In this document: in pieces, positions 31,163-40,452 of the stretch | Layout: the number at the start of each line of letters is the position of its first letter | Numbering within the stretch: position 1 is the stretch's first letter | Assembly (NCBI GenBank): GCA_040285825.1 | Contig: JAUPSS010000011.1 | Span: 558,001 to 622,000, forward strand | DNA from: Eukaryota sp. TZLM1-RC | Taxonomy: Eukaryota; Metamonada: BaSk clade | Length of the DNA: 64,000 nucleotides | Direction of reading: 5' to 3' | Made by a program: the position numbers and the translations under genes | The notes under the pieces: model-generated | What the model was told of the DNA's origin: nothing | Databases searched by the model: none | What the model saw: the letters and a program-made list of their open reading frames with translations, nothing else

Positions 31163-31990
31163 ATGAGCTGTGTACCCGAGGCTGCAGAATCACTGGAGGA
31201 GTTCGTGGAAGCAATCAAGCTTCATCCCCTCGTATCTAACGTCTCATATACCCCCTTACTTTCTGTAGATGAATCTGACATCAAACATTGGGAGTCTGTC
31301 AATTCTCCCTTCATTTTACCCTCAGACTTTTGCAGCTTTTGCCTTAATCACAATGGTTTAGACCTATCTTTTGATATTACTTTATCTGATTCACAGTTCT
31401 CTCTAGGAAAACTAACTATTTCCAGCTTACAAACACTTACCCGTATAAGAGCACTGGATTACAATGACCGTTCTGCCTTGGATTTAGCCATTCCTCTTCC
31501 CCATCCACACTCGAAATCACTTACCAGGACCACCCTTTCTGGAGCTGCCGCCTTTGAACTAATCAATGACCCCTCCCATCTTGGGGGGAGACTTTGTTTC
31601 TTTTTCAAGGAAGGAACTGTTGAAGAACCTGAGATTTGGTTTCAAGATTTAACATGTGAGTGGTGGTTTGTTTGTACTTCCTTTACAGACTTGTTGCGGC
31701 TCTTCATTTCCCATTGCTGTCTTCCCCGGTGGACTCTTCTCTTCACAGATACAGAGCCTGATCAGTCTTGCCTTTGTTGGCTTAGACTCTTTGTTCCCAA
31801 AAGATTAAACTTGGATCTCGATTACCAGCATAGGAGGAGAGTTAATGGTAGTTTGTCTTTGTCATTAGAAAGGTTGGACAGTGTTGTTATCAATACTCCA
31901 AAGCTTGACACGTCACGTTTGCAATCACTTTTGATTGATCAAGATCATATGAGTAAAAGAGAAAAAAAAGATAGTGGTCGGAAACGCTGA
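31163..31990 (+). CDS. TPGS2: Tubulin polyglutamylase complex subunit 2-like (SMI1/KNR4 fold)
   Basis: A 275-aa single-exon gene. TPGS2 belongs to the complex with TTLL1 that adds glutamate chains to tubulin, mainly on cilia and centrioles. Diagnostic parts: an SMI1/KNR4-like N-terminal half ('WESVNSPFILPSDFCSFCLN', human WEQKNNCVMPEDVKNFY), 'LGKLTISSLQTLTRI', then 'PEIWFQDLTCEWWFVCTSF', 'LLRLFISHCCLPRWTLLFT' (human RLLITHLGLPQWQYAFT) and 'WLRLFVPKRLN'. The C-terminus is basic ('SKREKKDSGRKR'). Consistent with the ciliary gene meckelin nearby. Confidence 0.88.
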   Translation: MSCVPEAAESLEEFVEAIKLHPLVSNVSYTPLLSVDESDIKHWESVNSPFILPSDFCSFCLNHNGLDLSFDITLSDSQFSLGKLTISSLQTLTRIRALDYNDRSALDLAIPLPHPHSKSLTRTTLSGAAAFELINDPSHLGGRLCFFFKEGTVEEPEIWFQDLTCEWWFVCTSFTDLLRLFISHCCLPRWTLLFTDTEPDQSCLCWLRLFVPKRLNLDLDYQHRRRVNGSLSLSLERLDSVVINTPKLDTSRLQSLLIDQDHMSKREKKDSGRKR

Positions 31991-32312
31991 TGCGTTGTTG
32001 TCTGTTTCCTTTTTAGTTTTTCCAGTGTTCAGATTGTTTGAGGGTCTATTAGTTGTAATTGGAAATGTCAGGAGTTTTTACTCTTATCTGAATGGCTCCT
32101 ATTCCTTTTCTGTAATGTAAGTAATTTGTCCTGTAGTTGAAGTTTTAAACATTTGATGTTATATTTGATCATTAAATTAAATCAATATTTGATTGTTTAA
32201 TGGTACTGTACTGCAAAGAGTGTTAAGTTTATCATTTTAATAAAAAATATAAGCAAATCATTAATTTGTAGTAATACATTTTATTTATAACATAAAACAA
32301 ATAAATTAAGAA
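31991..32312. other. 3' spacer between convergent TPGS2 and NudC
   Basis: AT-rich 3' flanks of two convergent genes. No open frame or structure of note. Confidence 0.4.
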
Positions 32313-32804
32313 TTATGTAAACTTGGCATTTGAGAAATCAAAGTTTGGATGTTGTTGTTGAAGTTTCTTTAGCATGTCCTGCTGCTCGCGCTCCTTTGAT
32401 GTTGGAAGACCACTTGCCTTGGCTCTTTGATCAAACATCATTTTCTCAACCATTTGACGAGTTTCACCGTCCAGGTCTGACAAATTAGAGTTTTCAGGTT
32501 GCATTTTGGTAACATCAATTTCTGGGTAACCCTGAAAAGGAGTTGACCACCACTCCATTTGCTTGTCTTTAACTATGGTGACAATGACCTCAGGACCATC
32601 CTTCATCCAAAGACAGTCCTTCACGCGGACATCTTTATGAGTAGGAGCGTCAATTATCAGCTCTTGGCCCTTTAAACCAAATTTGAAGTGGTTTCTGCTA
32701 AACTCGCAGATGATGTCCTTACCTCTGACTCCTTCACCAACGTTGAAAGTTACAGAGACGTCTTGTAGAGTTTGTTCAAAAGTGTAAGGAGCAGCTTTGG
32801 TCAT
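32313..32804 (-). CDS. NUDC: NudC-like CS-domain co-chaperone (short form), 163 aa
   Basis: NudC proteins are p23/CS-domain co-chaperones of HSP90 that help dynein regulators fold. The match to NUDC is direct: 'GKDIICEFSRNHFKFGLKGQ', 'EWWSTPFQGYPEIDVTKMQP', 'ENSNLSDLDGETRQMVEKMM', 'DQRAKASGLPTSKE', and 'HPNFDFSNAKFT' at the end. I start at ATG 32802-32804 ('MTKAAPYTFEQTLQDV'), because the upstream 26 codons look like 5' UTR. This leaves only the CS domain and C-terminus; the N-terminal dimerisation region of animal NUDC is absent, as in many protists. HSP90 is encoded at 53-55 kb. Confidence 0.92.
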   Translation of the reverse strand: MTKAAPYTFEQTLQDVSVTFNVGEGVRGKDIICEFSRNHFKFGLKGQELIIDAPTHKDVRVKDCLWMKDGPEVIVTIVKDKQMEWWSTPFQGYPEIDVTKMQPENSNLSDLDGETRQMVEKMMFDQRAKASGLPTSKEREQQDMLKKLQQQHPNFDFSNAKFT

Positions 32805-33019
32805 TGTGAAAAGTATGGAAAAAAATTGAGTTTTTTTGATTTCACCATCAGTTTTGATTTCTAGCAAAGTATACTTTTGCAAAGTATTGGAATAGTAACG
32901 AAATGGGTTGTTTGAATATGTTGGATGTATTTGATTACTGGCTGATGAAGAGGTAAGACCTGTACATCGTACGAATTAGTTTATTATTACTGACCAAAAT
33001 CTAGTCATGGTTTATGTCA

Positions 33020-34174
33020 CTAATGAACAAATGCAGGAACAAATTTAACAACACCATTGCTATAGCCACAAACTAATAAAGAACCACCCTTGAAATACTG
33101 AGCCCATTTCACAACTACTGGTTCTCCCCACGATGGTTCAAAAGCCACATTTCCAATAAAACCCAACTCAAAACTAGGGGAAATTGCGAATAACAAAACT
33201 AAGTGCAATCCTTTAATGGTAATTGCCATTCTACTACATTTTGGATCTATAGTGACCCTTGAGATACTGGGAATAGGATCAGAGTCATCAACAGAATCCA
33301 TCAAAAAAGAGTCTAAAGCAATACTTGACTGAGACAACTTCCATTCATCAAAGTGCCTGGTCAAAAAGAATAATCGTGATTCATCAGCAATCACTGCCAG
33401 CTCATCAGTCCAGCAACCACATGTGAGACTTGAATTACCTGGTAAAGTCCAAGAAGAGCGTGTAAGGGAGGGGTAAGTGGTGGTTAGTAGGAATTTGTTT
33501 GGATAAACAAAAAGTGTGTCATTGGAAGAAGAAAGAGATGTGGAAAGTAATGGGGAACGTGGATGTGATAAAAAAACTTTAAAAGTTGAATCTCCTATTG
33601 AATAAATAAAGTTTGTTTTATGAGTACTTGCAATCAAAAATGATCCATCATGTGACCATTCCAACTCTATAACGTCATCATTATGATGGTGACGTGGCAA
33701 AGGGATGAATGATGCAGTGGGGGGAGTGAGATCTTCCGTTGAGATAAAATGTTGAGCCGAAGAGAAGATCCATGGTCTAGATTTTGTCTGTCGGTGTCCT
33801 AGAGACAGTTGACCATGACACAGTTGGTACAACCATATCAAAACTCCTCCTTTCACACCACAAGCAAGGGTTTGGGTTTTGTCAGGTCGCCATCCGATAA
33901 CTGAAGCATTCTCTTGCTTTAAATGATGTAGATCTATAGGTGAACGATCGGTATTGTTTTGATAATCGGTAATTCTAATAGAACCATCTGAAAGCAAAAC
34001 TGCGATGATTGGTGTGAATCGGTGAAATGAAACAGATTGTATAACACTGGCTGATGAAGTGGGAAGAGAGAACTGTAGTTCGGCCATAGTGAGTCCATTT
34101 TCTGCAAACTTTGGAGGAAGTGAACCATCAGGACACGGAAATATTCGTTCTCCTAGCTCATATAATGTAACCAT
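33020..34174 (-). CDS. AAAS: Aladin-like WD40 nucleoporin
   Basis: A 384-aa protein with degenerate WD40 repeats in the layout of aladin (AAAS), a nuclear pore protein: 'NASVIGWRPDKTQTLACGV', 'GGVLIWLYQL', 'DDVIELEWSHDGSFLIAST', 'SSWTLPGNSSLTCGCWTDEL', 'ISRVTIDPKCSRMAITIKG', 'HLVLLFAISPSFELGFIG', and 'KGGSLLVCGYSNGVVKFVP'. The spacing of GCW and the IKGxxLVLLF element fits aladin better than a generic WD protein. The start at 34174 ('MVTLYELGERIFPCPDGSLP') is preferred; the frame extends 26 codons upstream with hydrophobic, UTR-like sequence. Confidence 0.75.
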   Translation of the reverse strand: MVTLYELGERIFPCPDGSLPPKFAENGLTMAELQFSLPTSSASVIQSVSFHRFTPIIAVLLSDGSIRITDYQNNTDRSPIDLHHLKQENASVIGWRPDKTQTLACGVKGGVLIWLYQLCHGQLSLGHRQTKSRPWIFSSAQHFISTEDLTPPTASFIPLPRHHHNDDVIELEWSHDGSFLIASTHKTNFIYSIGDSTFKVFLSHPRSPLLSTSLSSSNDTLFVYPNKFLLTTTYPSLTRSSWTLPGNSSLTCGCWTDELAVIADESRLFFLTRHFDEWKLSQSSIALDSFLMDSVDDSDPIPSISRVTIDPKCSRMAITIKGLHLVLLFAISPSFELGFIGNVAFEPSWGEPVVVKWAQYFKGGSLLVCGYSNGVVKFVPAFVH

Positions 34175-34267
34175 AGAAGTAAAAAGAGCAGTGTATTTGA
34201 CAAAGAATGACAAGAATTGTGCATTCTTGGAAAATATAATATAATATGACAATATGTTAAAAACTAT

Positions 34268-34993
34268 TCACCTTATCGCTCGTATAAACTGATTTGATGC
34301 AAACGAATGAGCATCTGGGTAAAGTATTCGTAGCTTTTGTATTAACAGAGACCATGTAGAAACTTCCCTTTTCAGATGTTGATTTAAATCTCTCTTTGGT
34401 TTAATATTATTTTCTAGTGTAGCTAGCTCTTTTTTAATTAATTCAATATTTCTGTACATATCGTCTATAGTCATTGATGAAACACTGGGCTGCACAGATG
34501 TCATAGGAACCAAGTCAGCATGTCGACGCTTCCTTTTGATGGGAAAATCTAACTCAAGATCTTTACAATCGGGACACGTTAGAGGTGCTCTGCCCTGTTT
34601 AGAATGTTCAAACTCCTTTTGTTAGTAATTGAAGAACAAACCCTGCCACAATCCTTACACATAAGTATTTTTGGTTCAGGTTTTACCTCACGACATTCAG
34701 AACAATTTCGGGGAGGCTAAAGTAAGGATAGAGATACAAGAGCAAACTTTTCCACGAGATGAATGAACGAATTCATTACCACAGGTTTCACAAACAGTAG
34801 CCTTTACAACATCAGGTGAACTGTCTTCTGGCAAATAAGTGGTCTTTTTGGGAAGTGCAGCAGGAAAAGTTTGCTTACAAGAAGGGCAGGCATGGGGAAG
34901 TCTGCCTCTTTGCCTCTGACGCACAAAAGTTTTTTCACAGACTTCACATAATAAAGTCTGAAATCCAGAAGCATCTTCCGAAAGGAGTACCAT
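34268..34993 (-). CDS. Repeated zinc-ribbon protein, two tiny introns
   Basis: Exons 34993-34748, 34716-34642 and 34615-34268 encode 222 aa. The introns are 31 nt (GTTTGC...TTTAG) and 26 nt (GTTTGT...ACTAACAAAAG). Splicing reveals three tandem units of CxxCxxxF...(R/Q)G(R/K)xPxxCxxC: 'CEVCEKTFVRQRQRGRLPHA', 'CETCGNEFVHSSRGKPPRNC', 'CKDCGREFEHSKQGRAPLTC', each closed by a second CxxC. A basic linker ('PIKRKRRHADL') and a C-terminal coiled coil ('RNIELIKKELATLENNIKPK') follow. I do not recognise the family; it is likely a nucleic-acid-binding protein. The start is 59 nt from the divergent gene at 35053. Confidence 0.75.
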
Positions 34994-35052
34994 TAAAAAG
35001 AACTATTAATGGGAAGTAAAAAATCTGATTTTGCTGATAATCTGATTATCTT

Positions 35053-35805
35053 ATGCTGATAACTGAGTTGGCTTCTCAACTGAATACTAAACGACCAATA
35101 AGTAAGTCGCTATCATCGCTACACTCTCTTATCCAAACGTTGAAATCTGAAGGAGAATTGACTTCATGTATCGAGGTTCTACTACAAGTCACCATTCTTT
35201 TACAAAAGTCTAATAACTTACCCACTGCTGCATCTCTCTTCTCCTCTATTCTCACCAACATTACTCACACTCTGTCATCTGATGTACCATTGTCATATAA
35301 AAAGGAAATTACCACAAACCTCCTACCCCTCGCAGATCTTCTCTATTCTCACCTCGACCTCATGTCATCTTTTCATGCTTGCATCTCCCTAAGTCGTCTA
35401 TGCGTTTACTCTTCACTGAACGCCGATGCGGGGCTGTGGAGTTTCAGGGCGTACGAATCGCTTCCATTTGGATGTGCTTCTTCTCGTCTGTTTCATTTAA
35501 ATTCTAGTATTAAGAATTTTCTTTTGGCTAGGGAATTTCACCTTTGCATTGAACTGATTGGGAAGAAGATTTCTATTCAAACCACCAATAAAGATCTTTT
35601 ATTAAGGTTTATATTATCAATTTTAATAAAAGACTGGAAGATGGTTGAGGCTTTTCATATTGATTTGCCGTTTCATATTACTTTGGAGAAAGTTTTTGAT
35701 TCTGAATTTACTTTGAATTGTTTTACGGAATCTCAAATGAGTCTCATTTTAGAAATTTGTGACGAATGTTCTTTATTTGATCTTGTTATCCATCAGTTTG
35801 ATTGA
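35053..35805 (+). CDS. Unrecognised 250-aa helical repeat protein
   Basis: The open frame is almost all amphipathic helix with TPR-like spacing ('ELTSCIEVLLQVTILLQKSN', 'LPTAASLFSSILTNITHTL', 'FHACISLSRLCVYSSLNAD'). It could be a subunit of a larger complex built on TPR helices. The A of the ATG is 59 nt from the start of the divergent zinc-ribbon gene, so they probably share a promoter region. Confidence 0.6.
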   Translation: MLITELASQLNTKRPISKSLSSLHSLIQTLKSEGELTSCIEVLLQVTILLQKSNNLPTAASLFSSILTNITHTLSSDVPLSYKKEITTNLLPLADLLYSHLDLMSSFHACISLSRLCVYSSLNADAGLWSFRAYESLPFGCASSRLFHLNSSIKNFLLAREFHLCIELIGKKISIQTTNKDLLLRFILSILIKDWKMVEAFHIDLPFHITLEKVFDSEFTLNCFTESQMSLILEICDECSLFDLVIHQFD

Positions 35806-35869
35806 TTGTGACTGTAACCTTGGTTGAATTACAATTCAAAGCCACCTTAGCAAATCTGGGTAAAAGAAA

Positions 35870-36364
35870 ACTTTGCCAAGCCTAGGTGAAACTTGCAAAT
35901 CTTGGCCATTGTCAAGGATTGAGTTTTCAGCCGTTTTTCCTTTTGTATTTTTTCTAAAAGAAATACCACAATTGTTGCAAGTTTTGTGCTTGAATCGATT
36001 GTTAACTGGTTTTGCAACAACTTGTGGAGACTCATGTATTGGTTCTACTTTAGACTCTTATCTTCGAATAAATTTTCTGTTACATTTTGTTTCAGAATTT
36101 GTCACATCATTTTTTCAACATTGGGGCATGTTCGAGTATTTTGTCCTTGTTGTCGACACTTTGAGCATCTGTAGGAGCGTGGCTTCGTTTTTGAACAAAC
36201 TTTGTTTTCATCGTGATATTCTAAAAAATCTTGATTGGAAATTTTTTGTCCAAAATTGAAGAGAGAAGAGGTTGAGGAGGAGGGGTGGAAAACACGTCTT
36301 GAGCATCTTGTTGTCTATCGTTCTTTCTTTTGACTCCATTGGAATCAGAAACTGATTCAGGCAT
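35870..36364 (-). pseudogene. Zinc-knuckle protein locus, frame broken or intron-rich
   Basis: Three coding-like minus-strand blocks in different frames: 36364-36221 starts at ATG with 'MPESVSDSNGVKRKNDRQQD' and a Pro-rich tail; ~36250-36102 contains 'RSYRCSKCRQQGQNTRTCP', a CX2CX4(N/H)X4C knuckle of the type found in FAR1/MULE-related and SWIM-associated proteins (the His is Asn here); and ~36035-35870 contains 'KTCNNCGISFRKNTKGKTA', a zinc-ribbon-like half resembling the neighbour at 34.3-35.0 kb. I could not connect the blocks with convincing tiny introns. Either a host gene with unresolved splicing or a transposase-derived relic. Confidence 0.4.
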
Positions 36365-36446
36365 CAACAAGAAAGAATAGAAGCAATGATCACAGTTCAG
36401 CCAGGTTTCAAGTGAAACGGTTTTATGTAGAGGAAGGAAGAAAAAG

Positions 36447-36571
36447 TACTACAAAATCTTGATTTGCTTGCTGTCTAACTAAAGCTTTTCTAATTCGATT
36501 GAAAAACCGAGGTAATCAATTAATAATGGCAAATTGAATTCGAGAGCACCATAAAAAGATATCAAATTTTT
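36447..36571 (-). mobile_element. RLE-A terminal fragment
   Basis: Minus-strand match to the last ~40 codons of RLE-A ('FFNRIRKALVRQQANQDFV'). No full frame. It is joined directly to a plus-strand RLE-E fragment. Confidence 0.65.
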
Positions 36572-36885
36572 TCGTCCCTTTGTTTTTTCTTTTGCTTGGA
36601 TCTCTAGGTCAGGCTGCTATGGCTTTCCTTGAGTATTTTGTTGTAGTTGTAAAGAAAAGAACTGGAAGAATTTTCAATCGTGTTTACTGGCAAAACAGGA
36701 TTGTATTTTCTATTTTTAAGGGAATGGTAAAACTGATTTCTGATTCACTGTCTTCTTTTGGAAAATTTTCTGAATCTTTGGCAATTAATTGATTTGATGT
36801 AGGGGAGGCAGGTTTTGAGGATGTGGAGTTTTAATTGTGTATTTTATGTTTTCATATTCGTTGTTGAATTAAATTAAAAAACAGC
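36572..36885 (+). mobile_element. RLE-E terminal fragment
   Basis: Starts at 'CPFVFSLLGSLG', then 'QNRIVFSIFKGMVKLISDSL', a TGA, and 'FDVGEAGFEDVEF' with stop, followed by a 3' UTR with TTGTTGAATTAAATTAAA. It shows the intact family tail that is lost from the copy at 23.4 kb. Confidence 0.7.
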
Positions 36886-36892
36886 AAAAAAA

Positions 36893-37012
36893 ATTTTCAT
36901 TGTTTTTTCTTGAACCAATTTTTGGAAATCATTCAAAATAGTTTCTGCTTCTACTGATAGTCTTCCGTTTATCGGAAATGGGAAAGCGATAAAAACTAGT
37001 GGTGTATTAATA
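36893..37012 (-). mobile_element. RLE-A internal fragment
   Basis: Minus-strand match to 'TPLVFIAFPFPINGRLSVEA' and 'ETILNDFQKLVQEKTMK'. It probably belongs with the fragment at 36447-36571 as one RLE-A copy split by the RLE-E insertion: the two pieces are adjacent parts of the same protein in the right order. Confidence 0.65.
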
Positions 37013-37024
37013 AATAAATAAATG

Positions 37025-38030
37025 TTTCCCCTGTGATATTGTGGAACTTCCTCCAAGTAGCTTGCTCTCCTTACCACTGATTTTTGCAAAATTGCAGAAA
37101 ACAATCTTGAAAGTTTTAGAATACTTGGATTATATCGTACGTCTTAGCCTGGCTAAAGAAAAAATCCTGTTTTTGCAAACTTTTTGATTGAACTTGGAGA
37201 CAGTTGCTCAAGTTGCTTGATCTCCCAAATTCCCAACATTTATGGCCTTCTACTTAATGATCACCAATGGACCACTGCAATGAGAATGAGATGTTTCCTA
37301 TGGCCTTGTTCTTTACCAAATGATTTAATTTGTAGCTGTAAGAGTGTTGTTACGCTTTCTCATATTTTAAATTGTGAGTATTTCATAACTTATCGCTCAA
37401 TTGTTCATGACTCAGTTCGTGATCAATTATATGCCATGTGCAAAAGTTTCAATATAGTGGCATTTATTGAGCCATTAGGACGTAAGCTGTCTTCAGATCA
37501 AACTGATGATTCCTTTGGTAAAAGAAGGGCAGATTCAGTAGCTCCAGGGATCGATGGTGTTCTCAATGTTGTAGATGTTGTCTCAGTTGATGTTTGCAAA
37601 AATTCTGCTGCTCGTTTAGTGTAGTCCGCTGATTCGCAGTTATCTAACGCCGAAAAAAAGAAGATAAAAAAATATGAAGAACCTTTGGCACAGTTAGGTA
37701 GAGTGGAACATGTGAAATATCATTTTGTGCCGTTTGCAATTTCTCTTTTTGAGAATATTGGATTTTCAAGGTTGCACTTTTTTGAAAATTTCAAAAAGTG
37801 TTACTAAATAGGTCTAGTAAAACAATGAATTCCACTTTCTGGTTAAATAGAATTGTTTTTTGCATTTTCAAGTCTATTCCAACAATGATTTCAAAGGCAC
37901 TTTTAGCTATTGGTGTAGAATATGAACTTAATGCTGTGAGTAGGTTTAGTAATAGTGAAGCTTGTTTGGAGGATATTGAATTCTAGATAGATTTTTCTTA
38001 TCTCAAAAAAATATTTCAGTTAAAAACAAG
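37025..38030 (+). mobile_element. RLE-B retrotransposon copy, broken
   Basis: Begins at the linker '(D)IVELP(S)SSLLSLPL', then zinc knuckle region ('LICSCKSVVTLSHILNCEYF'), 'RSIVHDSVRDQLYAMCKSF', endonuclease ('KRRADSVAPGIDG', 'VVDVVSVDVCK') and tail 'EACLEDIEF' with breaks (TAG at 37622, one-base loss near 37795). 3' UTR with TCTC...AAAAAATATT. It ends about 250 nt below the eL18 stop codon. Confidence 0.8.
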
Positions 38031-38279
38031 TTTTCGTGCCTAAAATTTTTATAAACACGGTGATAGGATCATTCTTATGTTTTTCGTCGATTTCATTGTT
38101 GTTGAGATATATGCAAAACAAATCGATTTTAGCAAAAATTAAATACCAGTACTAAACGTGAGATTTCAAGGATGAGTTTATCACAGCAATTATCGATGTC
38201 CACTCTAAAGCAAACAACCACATTTGTTGGATCATTGGAAACACTGATTTCACCAAAAGAACAAAAATAAACAAACTAA

Positions 38280-38868
38280 TTAACGCTTACCACGAGTGAG
38301 ATTATAAGGAGCAGCTGTAGAGCCTGGAACACCAGGAGCACCACCTCTTTTACCAGCGAAATGTCTAACGGCTTCACGAGAGTCCTTGGGACCGCGGAGA
38401 AGAACAGTGTTTGATCCAGTGGGTGCACGAAGAGCCAATTGATCGAAAGTAATAACTTCACCACCGGCCTTGATGATTCTAGCACGTGCCTTTTCAGTAA
38501 CACGGAGAGCACAAACAGTAAGCTTGGGAACTTCATATAGTCTTTCGTCGTTGGTTATGGTACCTACCAGAACTGCAATGTTGTCTTCCTTACCCTTCAT
38601 AAACTTAACAAGTTTTGAGAGTGACAGAGGAGCACGATTGATGTTACTGGTGATGAGACGTTTGAGAATAGCACTGTTGAAATTAGAATCTGTACGGCGA
38701 TCTAAGAAGCGGTAGAGCTACAATAAGAAATAGAGAGATAAAACTAACCTTAACTAGGAGACCAAGATAGTTGTTCTTGGAAACTTGAGCGGTACGTCCG
38801 CTCTTCTTAGTACGTCCAGCATCAACAAGATCGATACCCTATGGTTGGAACACAGAATTGCATACCAT
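38280..38868 (-). CDS. RPL18: Ribosomal protein eL18, start codon in its own exon, short C-terminus
   Basis: Exons 38868-38866 (only the ATG), 38838-38749 and 38717-38280 give 176 aa of large-subunit protein eL18: '[19 protein letters not shown]', '[20 protein letters not shown]', '[19 protein letters not shown]', '[18 protein letters not shown]', '[20 protein letters not shown]', '[18 protein letters not shown]', '[12 protein letters not shown]'. Introns are 27 nt (GTATGC...CATAG) and 31 nt (GTTAGT...TGTAG). The protein ends '[10 protein letters not shown]', so the conserved basic tail normally ending RGRRxSRGFKV is missing. The stop lies inside a GTAAGC that could be a splice donor. Confidence 0.92.
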
Positions 38869-38904
38869 TTGAGAAGTGTCAAGAAAGAGAAAATTAATTC
38901 AACC

Positions 38905-40040
38905 TCTCCTCATCATATGGTACTTCTAGAAGATATCCTTTTGCCGAAAATCTTCTTGAAAATACAAATAGCATATTCCTGGATAACTTAAGAGAAGAAA
39001 TATCCAGTTTATCTCCCGACTTATGGCAATCATGTTTCCCCATATCCATTCAAGAAATTCCAGACAGAAGTTTATATTCATTAAAATTTGCGTTGAAAAA
39101 GCTCCAACGACATCTTTTGAAAAATTTTGAAAACAAGGATTTTATTGTTCGACTTAGCACGGCTAAGAAAGAAAAACCTGCTTTTGCCAATTTTTTGATT
39201 GATTTGAAGGACAGTTCATCTGCAGTTTTGATAAATCAAATTCCCCAGATTTATGGTCTATTTTTGAATGACGACCAATGGACCACTGCTATGAGAATGC
39301 GTTGTTATTTATGGCCTTGTAATTTGCCCAATGATTTGTTTTTGTAAATGTGGAGCTGGTTTGACATTATCACATTTATTTAATTGTAATAGATATATTT
39401 CCTATCGTTCTACGTTGCATGATGCAGTCAGAGATCAAATCCATGCAATGTGTAATTCCTATCATATTGAATCTTTTGTAGAACCTTTGTTGAGGTCTCT
39501 TGATATAAATGAAAGCGTAAGAGATTCAGAATATGGAAAACGACGTGCTGATGTTGTTGTGCCCTCGTTTGATGATGTCATGAATGTTGTTGATGTCGTA
39601 ACAGTGGATGTATGCAAGAAAAATGCCTTGAAAAATGCTCAATCCGAAGTATCCCCCTTGATGACTCCGAATTGTACAAACGGAAAAAGTATGCAAATCC
39701 TTTAAAAGAATTGAAACATGTTCGCCATGTAGATTACCAAATTTGCCCATTTGCTATATCGTTGTATGGTCGTCTTGGAAAAACTGCTTTGAATTTTATT
39801 GATGATTTTGAAAATCTTGTGAAAAAAAGAATGAATAAGCGTTTTGATCGTCGCTTGTGGCTAAATCGTATTGTTTTTACTATTTTCAAATCAATTCCTA
39901 AAATGATTTCGAAAGCTTTAATGTCTGTCAGTGCACATTATGAAAACATTGCTGCTGTAAGGTTTGATGGTGTGGAAGCTTGTTTTGAAGATATTGACTT
40001 TTAGACTGTGGTTTTGAAAATAAATTAAAATTAAATTAAA
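38905..40040 (+). mobile_element. RLE-F retrotransposon copy
   Basis: From ~38925 a broken frame gives the '(R)YPFAEN' region, then 39093-39347 the linker and 'LINQIPQIYGLFLNDDQWTT'. After a shift, 39331-39705 has the zinc knuckle (CKCGAG...H...C), 'RSTLHDAVRDQIHAMC' and the endonuclease ('KRRADVVVPSFDD', 'VVDVVTVDVCKK'), and 39612-40004 completes 'YQICPFAISLYGRLGKTALN' and the tail 'ACFEDIDF'. The short 3' UTR ends GAAAATAAATTAAAATTAAATT and an A-run. Its 5' end lies within 40 nt of the eL18 start codon. Confidence 0.8.
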
Positions 40041-40452
40041 AAAAAAAAACTTCTTGAACATCATGACCCTTTAATGAATGCTATACAACTACCACTTCAT
40101 AATGACAAGTGTTTTTGTCGCAGGTTATTATTGATTGACACACTCACAAATCTGTTCTTCATGAAAAAGCTTTGACTTCTCATCCACTTAACATTTTGTA
40201 TTGGGAATACACTATATGTGGTTGTACTGTTGGCTACATCAGCATAACGCTTATTGTCGATACTATTTACCTTTTGTTTGCCTCAGCAACATTCCGCATA
40301 CTCTATTTCTTTATATTTTATCAATTTAAGTGACCCAATTGTGTTAACTATATGGTATTTGTATCCTTAGTGTAACTATATCGAACTGTTTATTATTAAT
40401 TGAAATTAGGCCACGTTTGGAACAATTCTATTTACAAATATATTACATATGT
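40041..40452. other. Spacer with no supported feature
   Basis: Downstream flank of the RLE-F copy and 3' flank of the TOG gene. A weakly coding plus-strand stretch (~40050-40150) could not be assigned. Confidence 0.4.

Noticed and set aside
36102-36250. MULE transposase call for the zinc-knuckle block
   Set aside because: Only the knuckle is visible; no DDE or MULE core sequence is nearby, so a transposase name is not supported.
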